This document shows positions 9,434-21,293 of a DNA stretch of 42,167 nucleotides, in pieces. The DNA comes from Zancudomyces culisetae (taxonomy: Eukaryota; Kickxellomycota; Harpellomycetes; Harpellales; Legeriomycetaceae): contig LSSK01000041.1 in assembly GCA_001969505.1 (NCBI GenBank), positions 5,017 through 47,183 of the forward strand, in the 5' to 3' direction. The first letter of the stretch is position 1. Each line of letters starts with the position of its first letter. Under the pieces are notes generated by a model. It was not told where the DNA came from and did not search any database. It saw only the letters and a list, made by a program, of their open reading frames with translations. Made by a program: the position numbers and the translations under genes.

Positions 9434-12400
9434 TCACACCTCTTTAACCCGGCAGTAGTTAATCAAATCATGATCATTAAGGTTTTTCGCAAGTTCCACA
9501 ATCGATTCAACATGCTCATTTACATCAGCATCATGTTTTATTAATAACTTGATTATATCCACATTTTGATGCCCAATAGCCTCATTAAGCCCATAATTCT
9601 TTTTTAGCACCAAGTTTGGGTTTCTTTCAAACAAGAGTTTCAACATTTCCAGATTATTGTTCTTGCAAGCCTGAATCACTCCACTATCACTACCTTTTTT
9701 AATTTTTGCTCCCTTTTCAAACAGCAGTTTGAGGATATCCATATTATTGTTGCTACATGCATGAAGAACATAATTGTCGCAGCTATTATTTAATGAGGTG
9801 CTATCCTTCATTATCAAATTAACCGCCTCTAGATTGTTTTTCAAAAGATAAAGTTCAAGTAAGCTCTCAACTACATGAATCTCAGGGTTATAACTCAATA
9901 TTAATTGCAATGTTTCAATACTGTCCAAATTAGGAACTTCACGATAGCTGTATGACTTTTTAGGAAGTTGCGCGCCATGTAGTAATAATACTTTGATTAA
10001 TTCAAGATTATTAGTTCTGATTGGTGCATTTACAACATAAACATCATCGTTAACACTTAGTCCGTTTTCTAAAAGCACCTTTACTACATCAGTGTTTCCA
10101 GCCTTTACCGAATTTTCCAGCATTTTAAAACCATTGCTAAGGTTAATGTTGTAGCTTAATAGTATTTTCAGTATTTCAATGCTATTTGCTATAATTGAGG
10201 CCATTGCTCCATCCAACAAATCACTATTCTGGATAGGTTTGCCTTTTTCAAGTAAGATTTTAGTAATCTTGTATTCTTCAAAACGACCAGGATTCACATT
10301 ATCCAAGAATGAATCATGCTGAAATTCTTCTCCTTCCTTAGAATCTGTTTTATCCTTTTTTTCCAACACTCCCAAACCGTCATAATACTCTAGAATCATT
10401 TTTACCAATCTAATATCCTGAATAACACATGCATACTCTAATTGATGATGACGAACACCTTCTATCACAGCATTATTTTCCAAGAGATATTTCAGAGTCC
10501 TCTTGAGACCCAATCTACACGCAATTCTGACGCCATTTCGTTCTGGATCACTCAAATCAACTCCATTTTCTACCAATAGTTTAACCATATCAAAGTTATC
10601 CAATAAACACGCCATGTTAATACAAGGATATTCTGGATTCTTGGGTACCACACCATCTTTCATTATCCAGTGTTCCAAAACTTCAACTTTATCCGATTTA
10701 CAGGCTTCTTCAAATCCATCTGATTCTCCATCAAACTTTGCACCTTTACCGATAAAGTACTCAATCCATTCAATGTCACCCGCTTTGTATGCTGTTCGCA
10801 ATATCAGACCATTACCAGAGTTAACATCTGCTCCATATTCTATCAATAGTTTTAACATTTCAAAGTTTTGATTCACCAGTTCTGATTTTACAAGCTCATA
10901 GTGTCTATCATTCAACACCTTAACACGGTTCTCGTATCCGAATTTGTTAATTTCATCATATTCAGTTTCGTCGAATTGGTTCTGCAGTCTTTCTTAGATA
11001 AAAAAATCAATATTATCAAAAAAATCAACATAACGACCATTTGTAGTATAGTCGTAATCAATTCTGTAACTCAATGTACATACACCACTATTACCTCTTT
11101 TTTTTGAGTTAACCATTATCATTGCCTCTTCGAATAAATCCGTATGTTCATGGAACTCATCAATCTCAATATTATTATCTCTATTATATTCATTATGATT
11201 TTTACTAACTTCGATAAGACATAGCATCGTTTTACTAAAGTTCAGTCTCGTTCCAACGTTTACCATACTTCCATAAGTAATGGGTTTAATCTCATTATCA
11301 TTATTAATATCAAAGAACCCAATCAGGCATTCAGCTATTTCATAATTTTTTATACTACATAGCTTTTTAATAGTATTTATATTAGTTGGTTCAACAGAAA
11401 CACCATTTTCCAAAAACAGCTGTAGCATATCTACATCCTTTCTTTCTATAGGCAAACCAATTTCTCTGAATTCAGGTGATCTTAAATTCATTCCAGACTC
11501 GATAAATAACTTAACTATTCCGACCTTTTTGAAACTCACTGCGAACCCTAGACAATATTGATTCATCATATTTGGATATTTGCTGATAATTTCTTGTGCC
11601 AATTTGTGATCGTTCTTTTTTATAGCCGTTATTAGGGCATAGTCGTCTAAATCGCCTTTCATTTTATCACAATTGTTTAAAAGAAGTCTTATGAGATCGA
11701 CATTATCATATGAATACGCCAACCTTGTCACTTTTCTGATATTTTCAGCGTTTGTTTCCACTTTGAAAAGATATTTTTTCACTATTTCCTCTTTTCCATA
11801 GTGTATTGCTGCATCAAATAATACTTGTTGGTATGTGACATCTGGATAGTTTTCCTCCAGGAATTTTACCATTTCTTTTCTATAGCATTTGATTGAATGG
11901 TTTAAACTTGTCAAATATACCAAAAATTCCATTTTAGTTTCGTATCCATTTTCCTCAATAAAATAAATTGGCACCTTATATTCTTACTTATCATAATACC
12001 ATGCATGTGATTTCAAATCCTGAAATGAAATGTTTGTGTTGACCTTTAAACTTAAAATCCGTTTCAGCAATTCAAGGCTGTTAAATTCGCAGATTGGATA
12101 AACACATCCCAACATATAACATATAATACCCTTGCTATCAATAAATTCAATATCCACCCAGGCTGAACCTGTTAACTCTGTAGGAATCTCAATTCTACTA
12201 CTGCAAAAATCTATTAACGGTTCAACATCCTCTTTTTGAAAGGAGTGGGCCAATTTTGCTGTTGCTAAATCCAACGCCCTTTCTGTAGCCATTAGTGGTC
12301 GAATATAAAGAGATTCTGATAACTTGATGTCCGAAAGATCCTTTAGTGATTCATTTCTCTCAGAAAACAAATTCCAATTGTTGATATCTAGATATTCGCC

Positions 12401-12820
12401 CTCGTTCATAAACAAAGTACCTTTGTACACAACCTTTGAAGTGTTCCTATCAATCATTACATACATTTTAAGCAATTTATTTAGTATTTTTCTCCATCTA
12501 AAATCAAACGCCAGCTCCAGAGCGGTCTCGTAGTCCAGGTTCTTGATTTTTCTTAGAACCAGTATTCCAATAGTTTCATTCATGTTAATTCTGGTATAAT
12601 TTTCGAATATGTCCCTCAATCTCCCCTGGGAATGAGTTTCTGCTTCTGTTAAAGTATACTGAAGAATATAGTTGCTAATGGTGCTCACCTGTTGCGAGGT
12701 ATAGTGCATTTTTTTATTCAGGAGAGATAGTTGAGTATTCTGAGTAAGTGCAAATATGGTTGACAGAATACTTTCTGAAAGCAAGTTGAAAAGGCTGTTG
12801 TTGTTGCTTTTGGTATCCAT
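9434..12820 (-). CDS. F-box-like / ankyrin-repeat protein interrupted by two in-frame TAA codons
   Basis: One minus-strand frame of 1129 codons runs from an ATG at 12820 to the stop at 9434, broken only by TAA at 11984-11986 and 10994-10996. The first ~280 residues begin with an F-box-like helix pair (LFNLLSESILSTIF, then SLLNKKMHY). The rest is ankyrin repeats of the LLxxGADVN type (for example IDTIKLLI-like units ending GADVN, HDADVN). Each stop can be removed by a candidate intron that keeps frame: 11907-11987 (81 nt, GTAAGA...AAG, phase 2) and 10982-11083 (102 nt, GTATGT...CTAAG...CTGCAG, phase 0). Spliced, the protein would be 1067 aa. The second intron is convincing; the first is weaker because the sequence it removes still reads like protein. 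F-box/ankyrin proteins usually present substrates to SCF ubiquitin ligases; the target here is unknown. Confidence 0.7.
10982..11083 (-). other. Predicted 102-nt intron removing the second in-frame stop
   Basis: On the minus strand the segment starts GTATGT, has a T-rich tract and a CTAAG branch-like site close to its 3' end, and ends CTGCAG. It begins and ends on codon boundaries (GGT before, AAC after) and contains the TAA at 10994-10996. All of this fits a typical fungal intron. Confidence 0.65.
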
Positions 12821-13793
12821 TATATTGTGATTTGAATTATTAGACTTTCTTTTAAGATTATTAAGTTGTTAATGAATTAAGGTAATGCGATGATTTGAAA
12901 AACAAGGATGGTATAAAGTTTTGGCTTTATATTTCTCAATTCCTGGCTTTTGATCCTTAAGTCGAAATTTTTTATTCCAGTTTTTCATTGTATTTGCGCA
13001 GCAAATACACTGCCACTGCGGAATTTGGATAATTAGATATTGTTCGAGATTTCATCTATTAAGGAAAACGCGATTATTTTCAGACAATAGTTTACACATA
13101 TTGTGTTAATTTTCCATCTTGAATGTTTTATTTTGCGATTTCGTTGTAATATAAGGACATTTCAATTATCAATCAATTTTCAAATGATTCAAGACAGAAT
13201 ACGAGTGTCAATGATAGCACCATCATAGATGAGAATACAGAAAACCTTACAAAAGTTAAGATGAAGAAACGCAGAACAATCACCAAATATAAAAGCAAGT
13301 AAACCTTGATAAGCGGGAACAGCACAATATATCTAGACGGTTATTTTATTAGCATTTGATTGTATTATTTATTATTTAACTTTAGACATAAATGATAAAT
13401 GGTTCATTTCACATTCATTATTGTAATTACAAATATAATTTCTTGCGACTAAACCACAGATTCTTGATAGACGGGTTTTTAATATCCTCTTTGGTTTGTG
13501 CTATTTAAACATTGAATACACAGTTAGCTGAAAAAGCTGTATTACATCGTCATATAATTCATACTTCTAAAGCTAGTAATTTTATTAAATGTTCAAGTTT
13601 TGGTAATAAATATATTGCATAAAACATTAAAGTTCCATTTCAGACCACTTGTCATGGATAAAACTGTTAAAAACTTTAATAACATTATTTTTCTCACCAA
13701 AGTAGCACAAACCACTAAATTTAACTGCAACTTGAAAGGTGGTTGTTGTGATTGGAATCGGTACATAGTTCCCACAGTTTTAAAATAGAGTCT
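12821..13793. other. Intergenic region with short coding-like fragments
   Basis: This covers the ankyrin gene promoter (right of 12820). It also holds two open stretches that read like protein but lack a start: 13150-13302 on the plus strand (50 codons, Asn/Asp/Lys-rich, ending KMKKRRTITKYKSK) and 13627-13773 on the minus strand (48 codons before TAA, containing FQVAVKFSGLCYFGEKN). They may be exons or relics. Chance open frames of this length are possible in such DNA, so I do not call genes. Confidence 0.35.
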
Positions 13794-14294
13794 TTAGCTG
13801 TCTGAACTATCCATAGGTTTTTGAATGCCTTTGATACATTCCTTTATACGTTGCTTTTCAAGCTCTAATGCATTTACTATGTTTCCCTTTTTATCTCTAA
13901 CTCCGCCCTGAGTACTTTCCTTTATAGTTTTTTTGATCCTTTTGATCTCATAATCCCGACAACACACACTCCACTCTTTTGCCAACCGAAACATAGAATA
14001 GATGAAAATTAGGATAAGTATAAAGCAAAAAAACCCCAAAGAACTATATCCTATTGCGAATGCAGCTAAGTTACAAACAAGTCCTACAAAGACTGGATCA
14101 GTCAACAGCTTTACCAATAACAGTTTTGTCAACATTTCGATATCCCCTTCTTGTATTGCTAAATAGAAAACAAACTCGAGTTTTATTAGAATACTATTTA
14201 AAAGTTCTAAATTGCTCTTTATAAAATGTGGAGATGTCTTGATTGTCTGTTTTTCGCTAGTACAAAGAATGGGTTGCGTTGGATATTTATACAA
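13794..14294 (-). CDS. Small predicted membrane protein, unknown function
   Basis: The 166-codon open frame starts just after an in-frame TAG and has no ATG until codon 54 (14135), so the true 5' end is either that ATG or an upstream exon. Residues 67-106 hold two adjacent hydrophobic segments (FVGLVCNLAAFAIGY, then GFFCFILILIFIYSMF). They are followed by a basic, helical tail with KRIKKTIKE and a KQRIKECIKGIQK stretch. The part before the membrane segments (LAIQEGDIEMLTKLL) resembles a single ankyrin-type helix, a possible link to the ankyrin gene downstream on the same strand. No known family recognised. Confidence 0.45.
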   Translation of the reverse strand: MYKYPTQPILCTSEKQTIKTSPHFIKSNLELLNSILIKLEFVFYLAIQEGDIEMLTKLLLVKLLTDPVFVGLVCNLAAFAIGYSSLGFFCFILILIFIYSMFRLAKEWSVCCRDYEIKRIKKTIKESTQGGVRDKKGNIVNALELEKQRIKECIKGIQKPMDSSDS

Positions 14295-14753
14295 AATCTA
14301 AGCTTTCCTTCATAATTCTAAAGATAATAATAACACTTCTATTCAACTCACAAGGAGCGTTGTTAGTTTATGTGTTGCATAAAGTTGCAAAAAAAACCCA
14401 TTATGAATTAATACTGAAGTACAGTGCTACTAAAATGCATGTTTCTCGACTTGGTGTTATTGAACTATACCAATGTAAAACAAATTAAAATTATCAGAGG
14501 GCTCATAGAAATCTGCACAATAAGGAACGTGTGTTCAGTTTTGTTATTTCAGGCAGTCACAAAATTAAAACTATTTTTTTCGACAGAGTCATTACCTCCT
14601 TGACTAACTGAACACTGGTTCCCAATAAATTCGAGATTGTGTCGTAATTTGTTATAGTTTTATCAGTGTCAGGTTAAATAAACTCACAAGTAAATGACAT
14701 CCATAAGCACAACAGAGTGAAACTCCTGCGTCAGGCCTAAACCAGTATACTAT
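14295..14753. other. Spacer between the membrane-protein frame and L2HGDH
   Basis: The spacer is 459 nt with no long frame. It lies upstream of the membrane-protein frame and downstream of the L2HGDH stop, both on the minus strand, so it should carry a 3' UTR and a promoter or first exon. Confidence 0.5.
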
Positions 14754-16289
14754 CTAAAATATCGACTTGAGAACCCGTTTTGCAATCGCCAATGATGATG
14801 TCAACCCTGGACTTTCTATCCCAAGCAAACTGATGACTCCGCTCATCCCCTTCTCTTTTCCATCAACAATCAAGAAATCTCTAGCAGGTTCGCCCTTCCC
14901 GCTTAGCTTAGGCCTAGTGTAATTTTATTTATTTATTACATGTTTCTATACTCAAATTCTTTATACAATGCTAATAGGCACAAATAAAAAAAACAATTCT
15001 CACTTACCTAATACCACTGTACCCGATAACCAGATCTTCCTTGTTGACACCAGGCAGATACTTTTGTATCTGACATACAACTTGGTCAATGTCTTGTCCC
15101 TGTTTCACAGAATAGTCTGTGTTACTTTCAACATACTCGACATCTGGTCCGAACTTTATCTGATTACCCAAATCAAGAGTCAGGTGAACCCCCAATCCGC
15201 TCAAGTTTTCATCAGGAACCGGGTATATAAGCTTGTTTATTGCTAATATCTTGGACTTGTAACTATTTTTTTTGTCGTATTTTTGGCTGGAATGCGAGGG
15301 TTGATATAAATAATATTTTCCCTTTGCAAATCTGTATTTAATGACATTCGATGACTTATACAGCCCCAACCTTTCCAGACACAAGTTATGCACCGTATCT
15401 GCCCACAGGCCTGCGCTATTTATTACTGTCCCAGTCTCAATCTCTAGGTACGGGTTTTCCTGGTCATTGGTTTTTACCAATGCTCTGTATCCTGAACCAC
15501 CACCCTTTCCCATACCTCCAGGCATTCGCTCAATATCAACCACCTTTGTATTTGGACTATACAACCCCCCATTTCTCTCCTCAAAGTCATACTTCAGTGC
15601 CTCCATGTATCTATGGGAATCTAGTATCCCAGTCGTAGGGCTATTCAAGATACTATCAGCCTTTAAACACCCACCCAACAATCCCTCGCCTACCCCTTTT
15701 GCTTTATTATTCCTGAGACTGTTTATGTTGATCAGTTCTGTTTCTACTCCAATTCTCTGCGATTTTTTGTGAATTTTCTCCAAATACGCTCTTTCGCTGT
15801 TAGAACCGCTTGCTGCTACTATCCATTTTCCTATCTTTCTGTGTGGAATTTCCATTTTTCGACAGTACTCATATAGCATTCTATTTCCTTCGATACATAG
15901 TTGCGTTTTCAACGAGTTCTCTGGGTAGTATATACCTGCATGTATGACCTCGCTGTTTCTTGAACTATTTACATTCGACAATAAATATAATAAAATAATT
16001 CAAAGCATTTCGAATCTAGAATCAAATTTTCTGCTATCAAATCGCTCTGCTAGAACATCCCTTACCTCGTCTCCATTCCAAACCTTCGATTCTTCTCGAC
16101 CAACAATACAGACTCAGTTTTGCTCCTTTGGCTAAGTTCTCTAGCTATTGCCAGCCCAACCACTCCCGCACCTATTACCAAGTGATCTACCTGTATTTTT
16201 TCAGCCAGGCCTTTCGCTTTAGTGACCACATTTCTTGCCAATCGACCTCTTGTGTGTTTGCTCAGAATTCTTGCTCCCCAAAATTCCAT
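14754..16289 (-). CDS. L2HGDH: L-2-hydroxyglutarate dehydrogenase, mitochondrial, 3 exons
   Basis: Exons are 16066-16289, 15008-15964 and 14754-14913, with introns 15965-16065 (GTAAGG...ATAG) and 14914-15007 (GTAAGT...CTAG). The joined frame gives 446 aa, the family's usual size. The first 33 residues are basic with few acidic residues, as in a mitochondrial targeting peptide. A Rossmann FAD-binding motif follows (VIGAGVVGLAIARE, glycines at 40, 42, 45). The family signature SSRNSEVIHAGIYY is created exactly across the first splice junction, and the C-terminal exon carries GEPARDFLIVDG and GIESPGLTSSLAIA, typical of the L2HGDH end. The enzyme oxidises L-2-hydroxyglutarate, a side product of malate dehydrogenase, to 2-oxoglutarate and passes electrons to the respiratory chain: a metabolite-repair role. 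Confidence 0.92.
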
Positions 16290-18005
16290 TTATTTTATAT
16301 ATTTTCGTGGATCTGTTCTGCAAAGGACGAACTTGCAGCAAAGATGTTGCTATTGCTTTTTATTCTGGAATCTGATTGATTTTCAACCAACCCAATCCAC
16401 CACTGTCTCAATGCTGTGATTCTGTTGGTGGAACAAATCCACTTGTTTTTCGAATAACCTTGCTTGTTTCAAATCCGCGATCAAGGGTTGTGTTATCGGG
16501 CAAGCTGCAAAAACAACTGGTAACTCCTTGTCGACTTCTGAGCTCCAGACCATTTTTAGAAGAACGTGGTTTCTTTATAACCACAGATTGACACCCTAAA
16601 CCTTTGGTTCCTCCACAACTCTAAGTCCTTGCCTTATAGCAAAAATTTGAGTTAGGTTAGAGTCCATGTACTTGCTTTACTCATACAAAATCGTAGTACG
16701 CTATTTAACTAGTGTAGATTGTGCTACAATATTCTACTTAACAGCTTGGATAGTTCTGGGTGGGGATACCTACCAAAGTGGTTGCTTGGAAAACAATAAA
16801 AACCATCTACATTTTTGCTATTCTTGAGCACTTGTTCCTGAAAAGTCAGAAATAATAAAGTTTACTCGCTCTAGTTATACCAAAACGCGTCTAATATTGG
16901 GGATATAGGCATAAAAAACAGCATTTTTTTGCTTTTTGAATAAAGTATTATTTTTGAGATCCAACCCGGAGGCAACTTTACCTGGTATGTCTTTTTATTG
17001 CTAAAGATGGGCCAAGTTGGCTAGTCGTAACGTTCGAGTATACTCTTCACTGTTAAGTATTCTAGCCTGAGAAACAAAAAAAAAAGAACTACATTTTTAA
17101 ACTCTAGTAAAACGGAAAAGTGGAAGATAAAAATGGGGTGGGAAATAGTAGTGTCTTTGATCAATCACAAAAGATATTTTTAGTTTAGACAAGACTCCGG
17201 GCCATAGAATGGTAATTTGGCAACCACTAAATATCCTCAATCAATGTGCGGATTATCGGTTTAGCAATAGAATGTTCGGTATAACCCACCTTCCTTTCCC
17301 CCTCCCCTCCCCCATTTTCTTGATTTTTTGGGAAATGGGCTTCTCAAAAAAGAAGACGAGTTATATAACTACGGGAGTTGGTGGGTGGTTTGCAGAGGTG
17401 AAAGAAAAAAATAGAGAATCAGCCAACTAAACTCACAAAAAATCATAATGCGGGGGTGAGGAGCGAGGTAAAGGGAAGGAATTGAGGAGAAAAAGTTGGG
17501 TGAGGAGTAGGGGAAGCGGTGTAAATGGTTGATGTGGCAAAGTGATAAAATGGTAAAATGGTGGTTGGAAAGTACAAACCATTGAAAAAAAAGAATTGAG
17601 GCTCATACCCTGTCCTTATTATTTTTCGTGCCCGATACAAAGGTTTAAGATCTGGAGTGTACGTTTCCAGCACCAAAAGCTACCGAAATACGAATAGTTG
17701 TAAAGATACATTTGATCTAGAAATGGCGATAGCTAGGATATTATCTAGCTAGTTAAAATACTCTCACCAGCTCTAGATCAATACATTGTACCTCTGGAGA
17801 ATCCAGCAAAGGTTCCGTTTTCAAAATACAAACGATATACATATTATTTATATATAGCTTATAAAGATGTTGCTCGATAAATGTATAATTCAAAGTTTAA
17901 AAGAAACATTGATGGTTTAATAAATAACTCTTTCAATGATCCAATTGTACTTTTTACAGTACACTATATGATAATAATTGCTAAACACATAACGAATAAA
18001 AGGAA
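16290..18005. other. 1.7-kb divergent intergenic region
   Basis: The region separates the divergent starts of L2HGDH (-) and tyrosinase (+), so it holds both promoters. A short minus-strand stretch near 17600-17680 (LVLETYTPDLKPLYRARKII) reads like an exon flanked by TAG and GTATGA. I cannot connect it to a gene. A pyrimidine/purine-skewed patch occurs at 17285-17540. Confidence 0.4.
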
Positions 18006-19361
18006 ATGGTTGGTATTTCGATACTACTAATTCTAATATTTTGGGTATTGAACCCTAGTATTGCACAGAATGTACCCACACCACCACTAACAAGTACACA
18101 GTGTACGGCGAGTCCGGTGATGAGAAAAGAGATTAACGAAATGACGCCTCTTGAATGGAGCAACTTTGTGAGGGCTTGTTATGAGGTAAAAAAACGGGGC
18201 TGGCTTGAGGAACTGAGTAAGATACATACAGGATATGCTGTAGAAATCCATGGAAATGGGTTTTTTTTACCATGGCATAGAAGGTTTGTTATGCATTTCC
18301 AATCGCTACTTCAAATGGTAAATCCAAATGTAACTATTCCATACTGGGTAAGTTTTATTTTACTGTCTATATATTTAATGAACATATTTCATTTTATTAT
18401 TTTGGGTTTAGAGTGGGAAGTACATAATAATTGTTGAAACTAAGAGTGGGAAAATAAAGTATACTCACAAACAAATAATAAATAGGATTGGTCAATTGGT
18501 TGGGATGCACCTGAAAACACAAGAGCATTAAGTAATTATATGTTTGGTGGCAATGGAATTGGTCCCGATAAATGCCTGTTGGACGGGTTCCAGGCCAGCT
18601 GGATGAAATCTTTTCCAAATTACAGCTGTATAACTAGAAATTATAAACAGGGGAATTCACCAGGCTCGTTCTGGCCCGAAGAGGCAGTAATAAACATATC
18701 CAAGGCATCCAACACATTTAGTGATTTTTCACCAAATATTGAAAATGGATGTCATGGAGTGGTACACTTGGGAGTTGGTGGCGATATGATGGAAATGTGG
18801 GCTCCTACAGAGTAAGTTTAACAATGTTATGTATATTTACACACAATAAAAAGTTTCTGGAATACAAGAAAAGATGTGATAATGAAAACTAAATCACGTA
18901 GTGTCCTGTTTTTTATGCATCACTCGATGATTGATCTTGTTTGGGCATCGTGGCAGCGACTTGATCCCAAAAACATGTACGATATCAACAGCTTGTCGAT
19001 AACCAGGGAAAGTATAACACTGGACTCTCTATTGCCATACTACAATGATCCGATACGAAGTGTAATAGATATAACATCGTTAGGAAGCTGTTATACATAT
19101 TCCAAATTTCTGGGCAGTTCTACATCACCTACTAGATCAGGTCTTTCTCAGACAAGGGTAGGTGCATCAATTCCTGGAAGAAATAACACAAGAGGCTACA
19201 ATACCTCATTTCCAAGACGGCGATTACCAGTCCCAATAATGGAGCTCCCAATAAACAATCATATGAAAGCATATGACCCTGTTATTGTAGGTAGACTAAA
19301 TGAATTTGTCAGAAAAGAAATTGAAAAAATGGAAAAGCACTTGGATATTTTGCAGAATTAG
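18006..19361 (+). CDS. Secreted tyrosinase (type-3 copper oxidase), 3 exons
   Basis: Exons 18006-18347, 18486-18811 and 18902-19361 (introns 138 and 90 nt, GTAAGT at both 5' sites) give 375 aa. A signal peptide is clear at residues 1-20 (hydrophobic ISILLILIFWVL, then SIAQ). The CuA site has H74, H82 and H91 with the canonical H-x8-H and FLPWHRRF; the junction of exons 1 and 2 makes PYWDW. CuB has CHGVVHLG (H204, H208) and FFMHHSMIDLVWASW (H229/H230), formed across the second junction. Tyrosinases oxidise mono- and o-diphenols to quinones, used in melanin or wall cross-linking. The protein stops soon after the catalytic core, without the C-terminal cap domain of many fungal tyrosinases, so it may be a short secreted form. 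The start is the first ATG ahead of the signal peptide. Confidence 0.92.
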
Positions 19362-19825
19362 TGATGGAAGCGGGAAAGGAGGAAGGGGGGCGAATATTTG
19401 TGAGTGATGGTGAGTTGAGTAGCGTTTGCAAACAAAACCACCAAGCGTTTCAGGATAGTATCTAGATATATTTTGTTTGTTGGTTTAGATTTTACCAGCT
19501 ACAACATACAACCGATTTATTGCTGTTAAAATTTGTATATATGTTGACTAAAACTTGTATTAAATAAATCACCTAGCTTTCGAGCATTCATGCTTTTTTG
19601 TTTATATTGTTATTTCTTGGATCGAATGTGTAGATTATATTCTATACGTATGTATCCCCCCCCCCAAGTAACAAAAACAAAGTAGCAGACGAGTATTAGT
19701 CAGGCTTAAATAAATGTTACAAGCTGAAAATTTTAAATAAACAATAAAATACAAAGAGTAAAGAAGGAAAATCTATTTTGCAAACCAAAAGAGGAGAAAA
19801 ACATATTAAAAGACATAATTGTATA
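19362..19825. other. Convergent 3' spacer of tyrosinase and NSRP1-like gene
   Basis: The 464-nt spacer contains an AATAAA hexamer at 19563-19568 suited to the tyrosinase mRNA and a C10 run near 19655. No gene seen. Confidence 0.5.
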
Positions 19826-21010
19826 TCAGGCCTTCTTTTTGCGCTGTAAATATCGCAGCCGGGCACTCTCTACTTTATCAGTAGTCAAAGATGTTGAAGT
19901 AAGACCTTGAGTCAACAAGTGTTCCTTGGACTGGTCCTTTTTATCGTGCGCAGATCCTGAAGAAACACCAGGTGAAGTAGGCCGTTCGTTCCTGACGTCA
20001 GAATTTCGATCGTGGTGAGTGGACCTCCTGTACGAAGATGAATAGGAAGAAGCGGAAGAAGAAGAGTATGATGATGGGTGTGAGCGAGAATGTGGAGCTC
20101 TAGATTTGGATGAGGGCTTGGCTGTAATGTTTAGACCAGCTTTCAAAAGCTGCCGTTTGTCTACTACTTGGTTGTCATCATTTAATAGCAGAGAAGGATC
20201 GGTGGTGGTGGAAAGAACCTTTGTTTGTGCACCTGGAGAATCTGTGTCTCTGGCTGTTTTGGTAGCACTAGTGTCATCTTGATACCCATGTTTACTATCA
20301 AGATCCAGATGTGGCTTGGGTTCCCTATAATCAAGTCGAATATTCTCCGATCGCACAGCATCTTTGGCAGTGTCGACAAGTGCATTCGACTCGTTACTGA
20401 AAAAGTCGACAAAACTCTTTTTGGAATTATCAAGCTCAGATCCGGGTGCAGAGGCTGCAGCATTGCCCTCTTCGTCAAACAGGTTGAGTGAATCCAAATG
20501 CTCTTTGTACGCACTAGTAACAAATTTCTCCAGGTGCGCAAATTGATCGCCCTCTGCCTCCCGCTCCTTTTGGACTTTTCGTTCTTTGGCTTTTAACAAG
20601 TCGATTTTGCGAACACTTGCACTGTTGATTAGATTTTGAATGTATCGAGGTTTAGGTTTTTCACCGTTGTGGCCATCTTTGTTACTTGATTCATTAGAGT
20701 GTGAGAAGGAGGAGGGTGTTGCCGATTGTGCCTGAGCGTCTTTAATTGCATCGTAGACTTCATCGTAAGCATAGATGCTTGGATCTACATTATTTTCGTT
20801 TTCTAGTCTTGGTTTCTTATTCGCAGCACCTGAGTTTGTAGTCTGGAGTTTTGAAGTGCTTGTATTTTTGGATATTAGATTGGGTCCAGAAGAAAAGGTC
20901 TCATCCTGAAACACCGAGGATTTTTGTTGGAGTTGCTGCGCAGGTTTCGCTTTCGTAATGTTTAAGCCATATTTTAGCTTTTGGGGATTATCTTTGTGAT
21001 GTTTCTTCAT
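19826..21010 (-). CDS. NSRP1-like nuclear speckle splicing regulator
   Basis: The 394-aa single exon matches the layout of NSRP1 (CCDC55). Near the N-terminus is KLKYGLN, the short family opener. Residues 76-90 have the DPSIYAYDEVYD motif. Residues 120-172 form the conserved helical core: PRYIQNLINSASVRKIDLL, then a KERKVQKEREAEGDQF stretch and FVTSAYKEHL, which in the family is a coiled coil. The C-terminal half is Ser/Arg/His-rich and disordered and ends in a basic LRYLQRKKKA helix. NSRP1 is a nuclear speckle protein that modulates alternative splice-site choice. The motif KAGLNIT recurs near 292 and resembles the N-terminal YGLNIT. It is divergent from EFL1 with a 283-bp gap. Confidence 0.82.
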   Translation of the reverse strand: MKKHHKDNPQKLKYGLNITKAKPAQQLQQKSSVFQDETFSSGPNLISKNTSTSKLQTTNSGAANKKPRLENENNVDPSIYAYDEVYDAIKDAQAQSATPSSFSHSNESSNKDGHNGEKPKPRYIQNLINSASVRKIDLLKAKERKVQKEREAEGDQFAHLEKFVTSAYKEHLDSLNLFDEEGNAAASAPGSELDNSKKSFVDFFSNESNALVDTAKDAVRSENIRLDYREPKPHLDLDSKHGYQDDTSATKTARDTDSPGAQTKVLSTTTDPSLLLNDDNQVVDKRQLLKAGLNITAKPSSKSRAPHSRSHPSSYSSSSASSYSSSYRRSTHHDRNSDVRNERPTSPGVSSGSAHDKKDQSKEHLLTQGLTSTSLTTDKVESARLRYLQRKKKA

Positions 21011-21293
21011 TATGGTTTATATTTGGTTGTAAAGGGTGATAAATAACTCCGCAGCTTTTATCCATGAAAACTGTTGGTTCAACTTGCAAATATTAAATAG
21101 CCAAAAAAAATTTTTTGAATTAATGCATAAATTATAGTTTGATTTTCCTATTTAAGCTCTCTTATTCCTCCACCACCAAGGTCAAACTAATAAACTTGAA
21201 CCGGAATTTGATCCCAACCGTATAATTAACATTCAAACAACTACACAGACACACTCTAGAAGAATATATATAGACAACAATACATTTGCAAAC
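21011..21293. promoter_or_regulatory. Shared divergent promoter of NSRP1-like gene and EFL1
   Basis: Only 283 bp separate the two start codons, so both promoters must lie here or overlap. An A8T6 tract (near 21101-21116) is the kind of stiff sequence that keeps nucleosomes away, and a TATATATA element sits at 21264-21271, about 25 nt before the EFL1 ATG. Confidence 0.55.

Noticed and set aside
9434-12820. Nonstandard genetic code with TAA read as sense
   Set aside because: MMS19, EFL1, septin, L2HGDH, tyrosinase and the RhoGEF have no internal TAA and end in ordinary stops. Candidate introns explain the ankyrin stops more simply.
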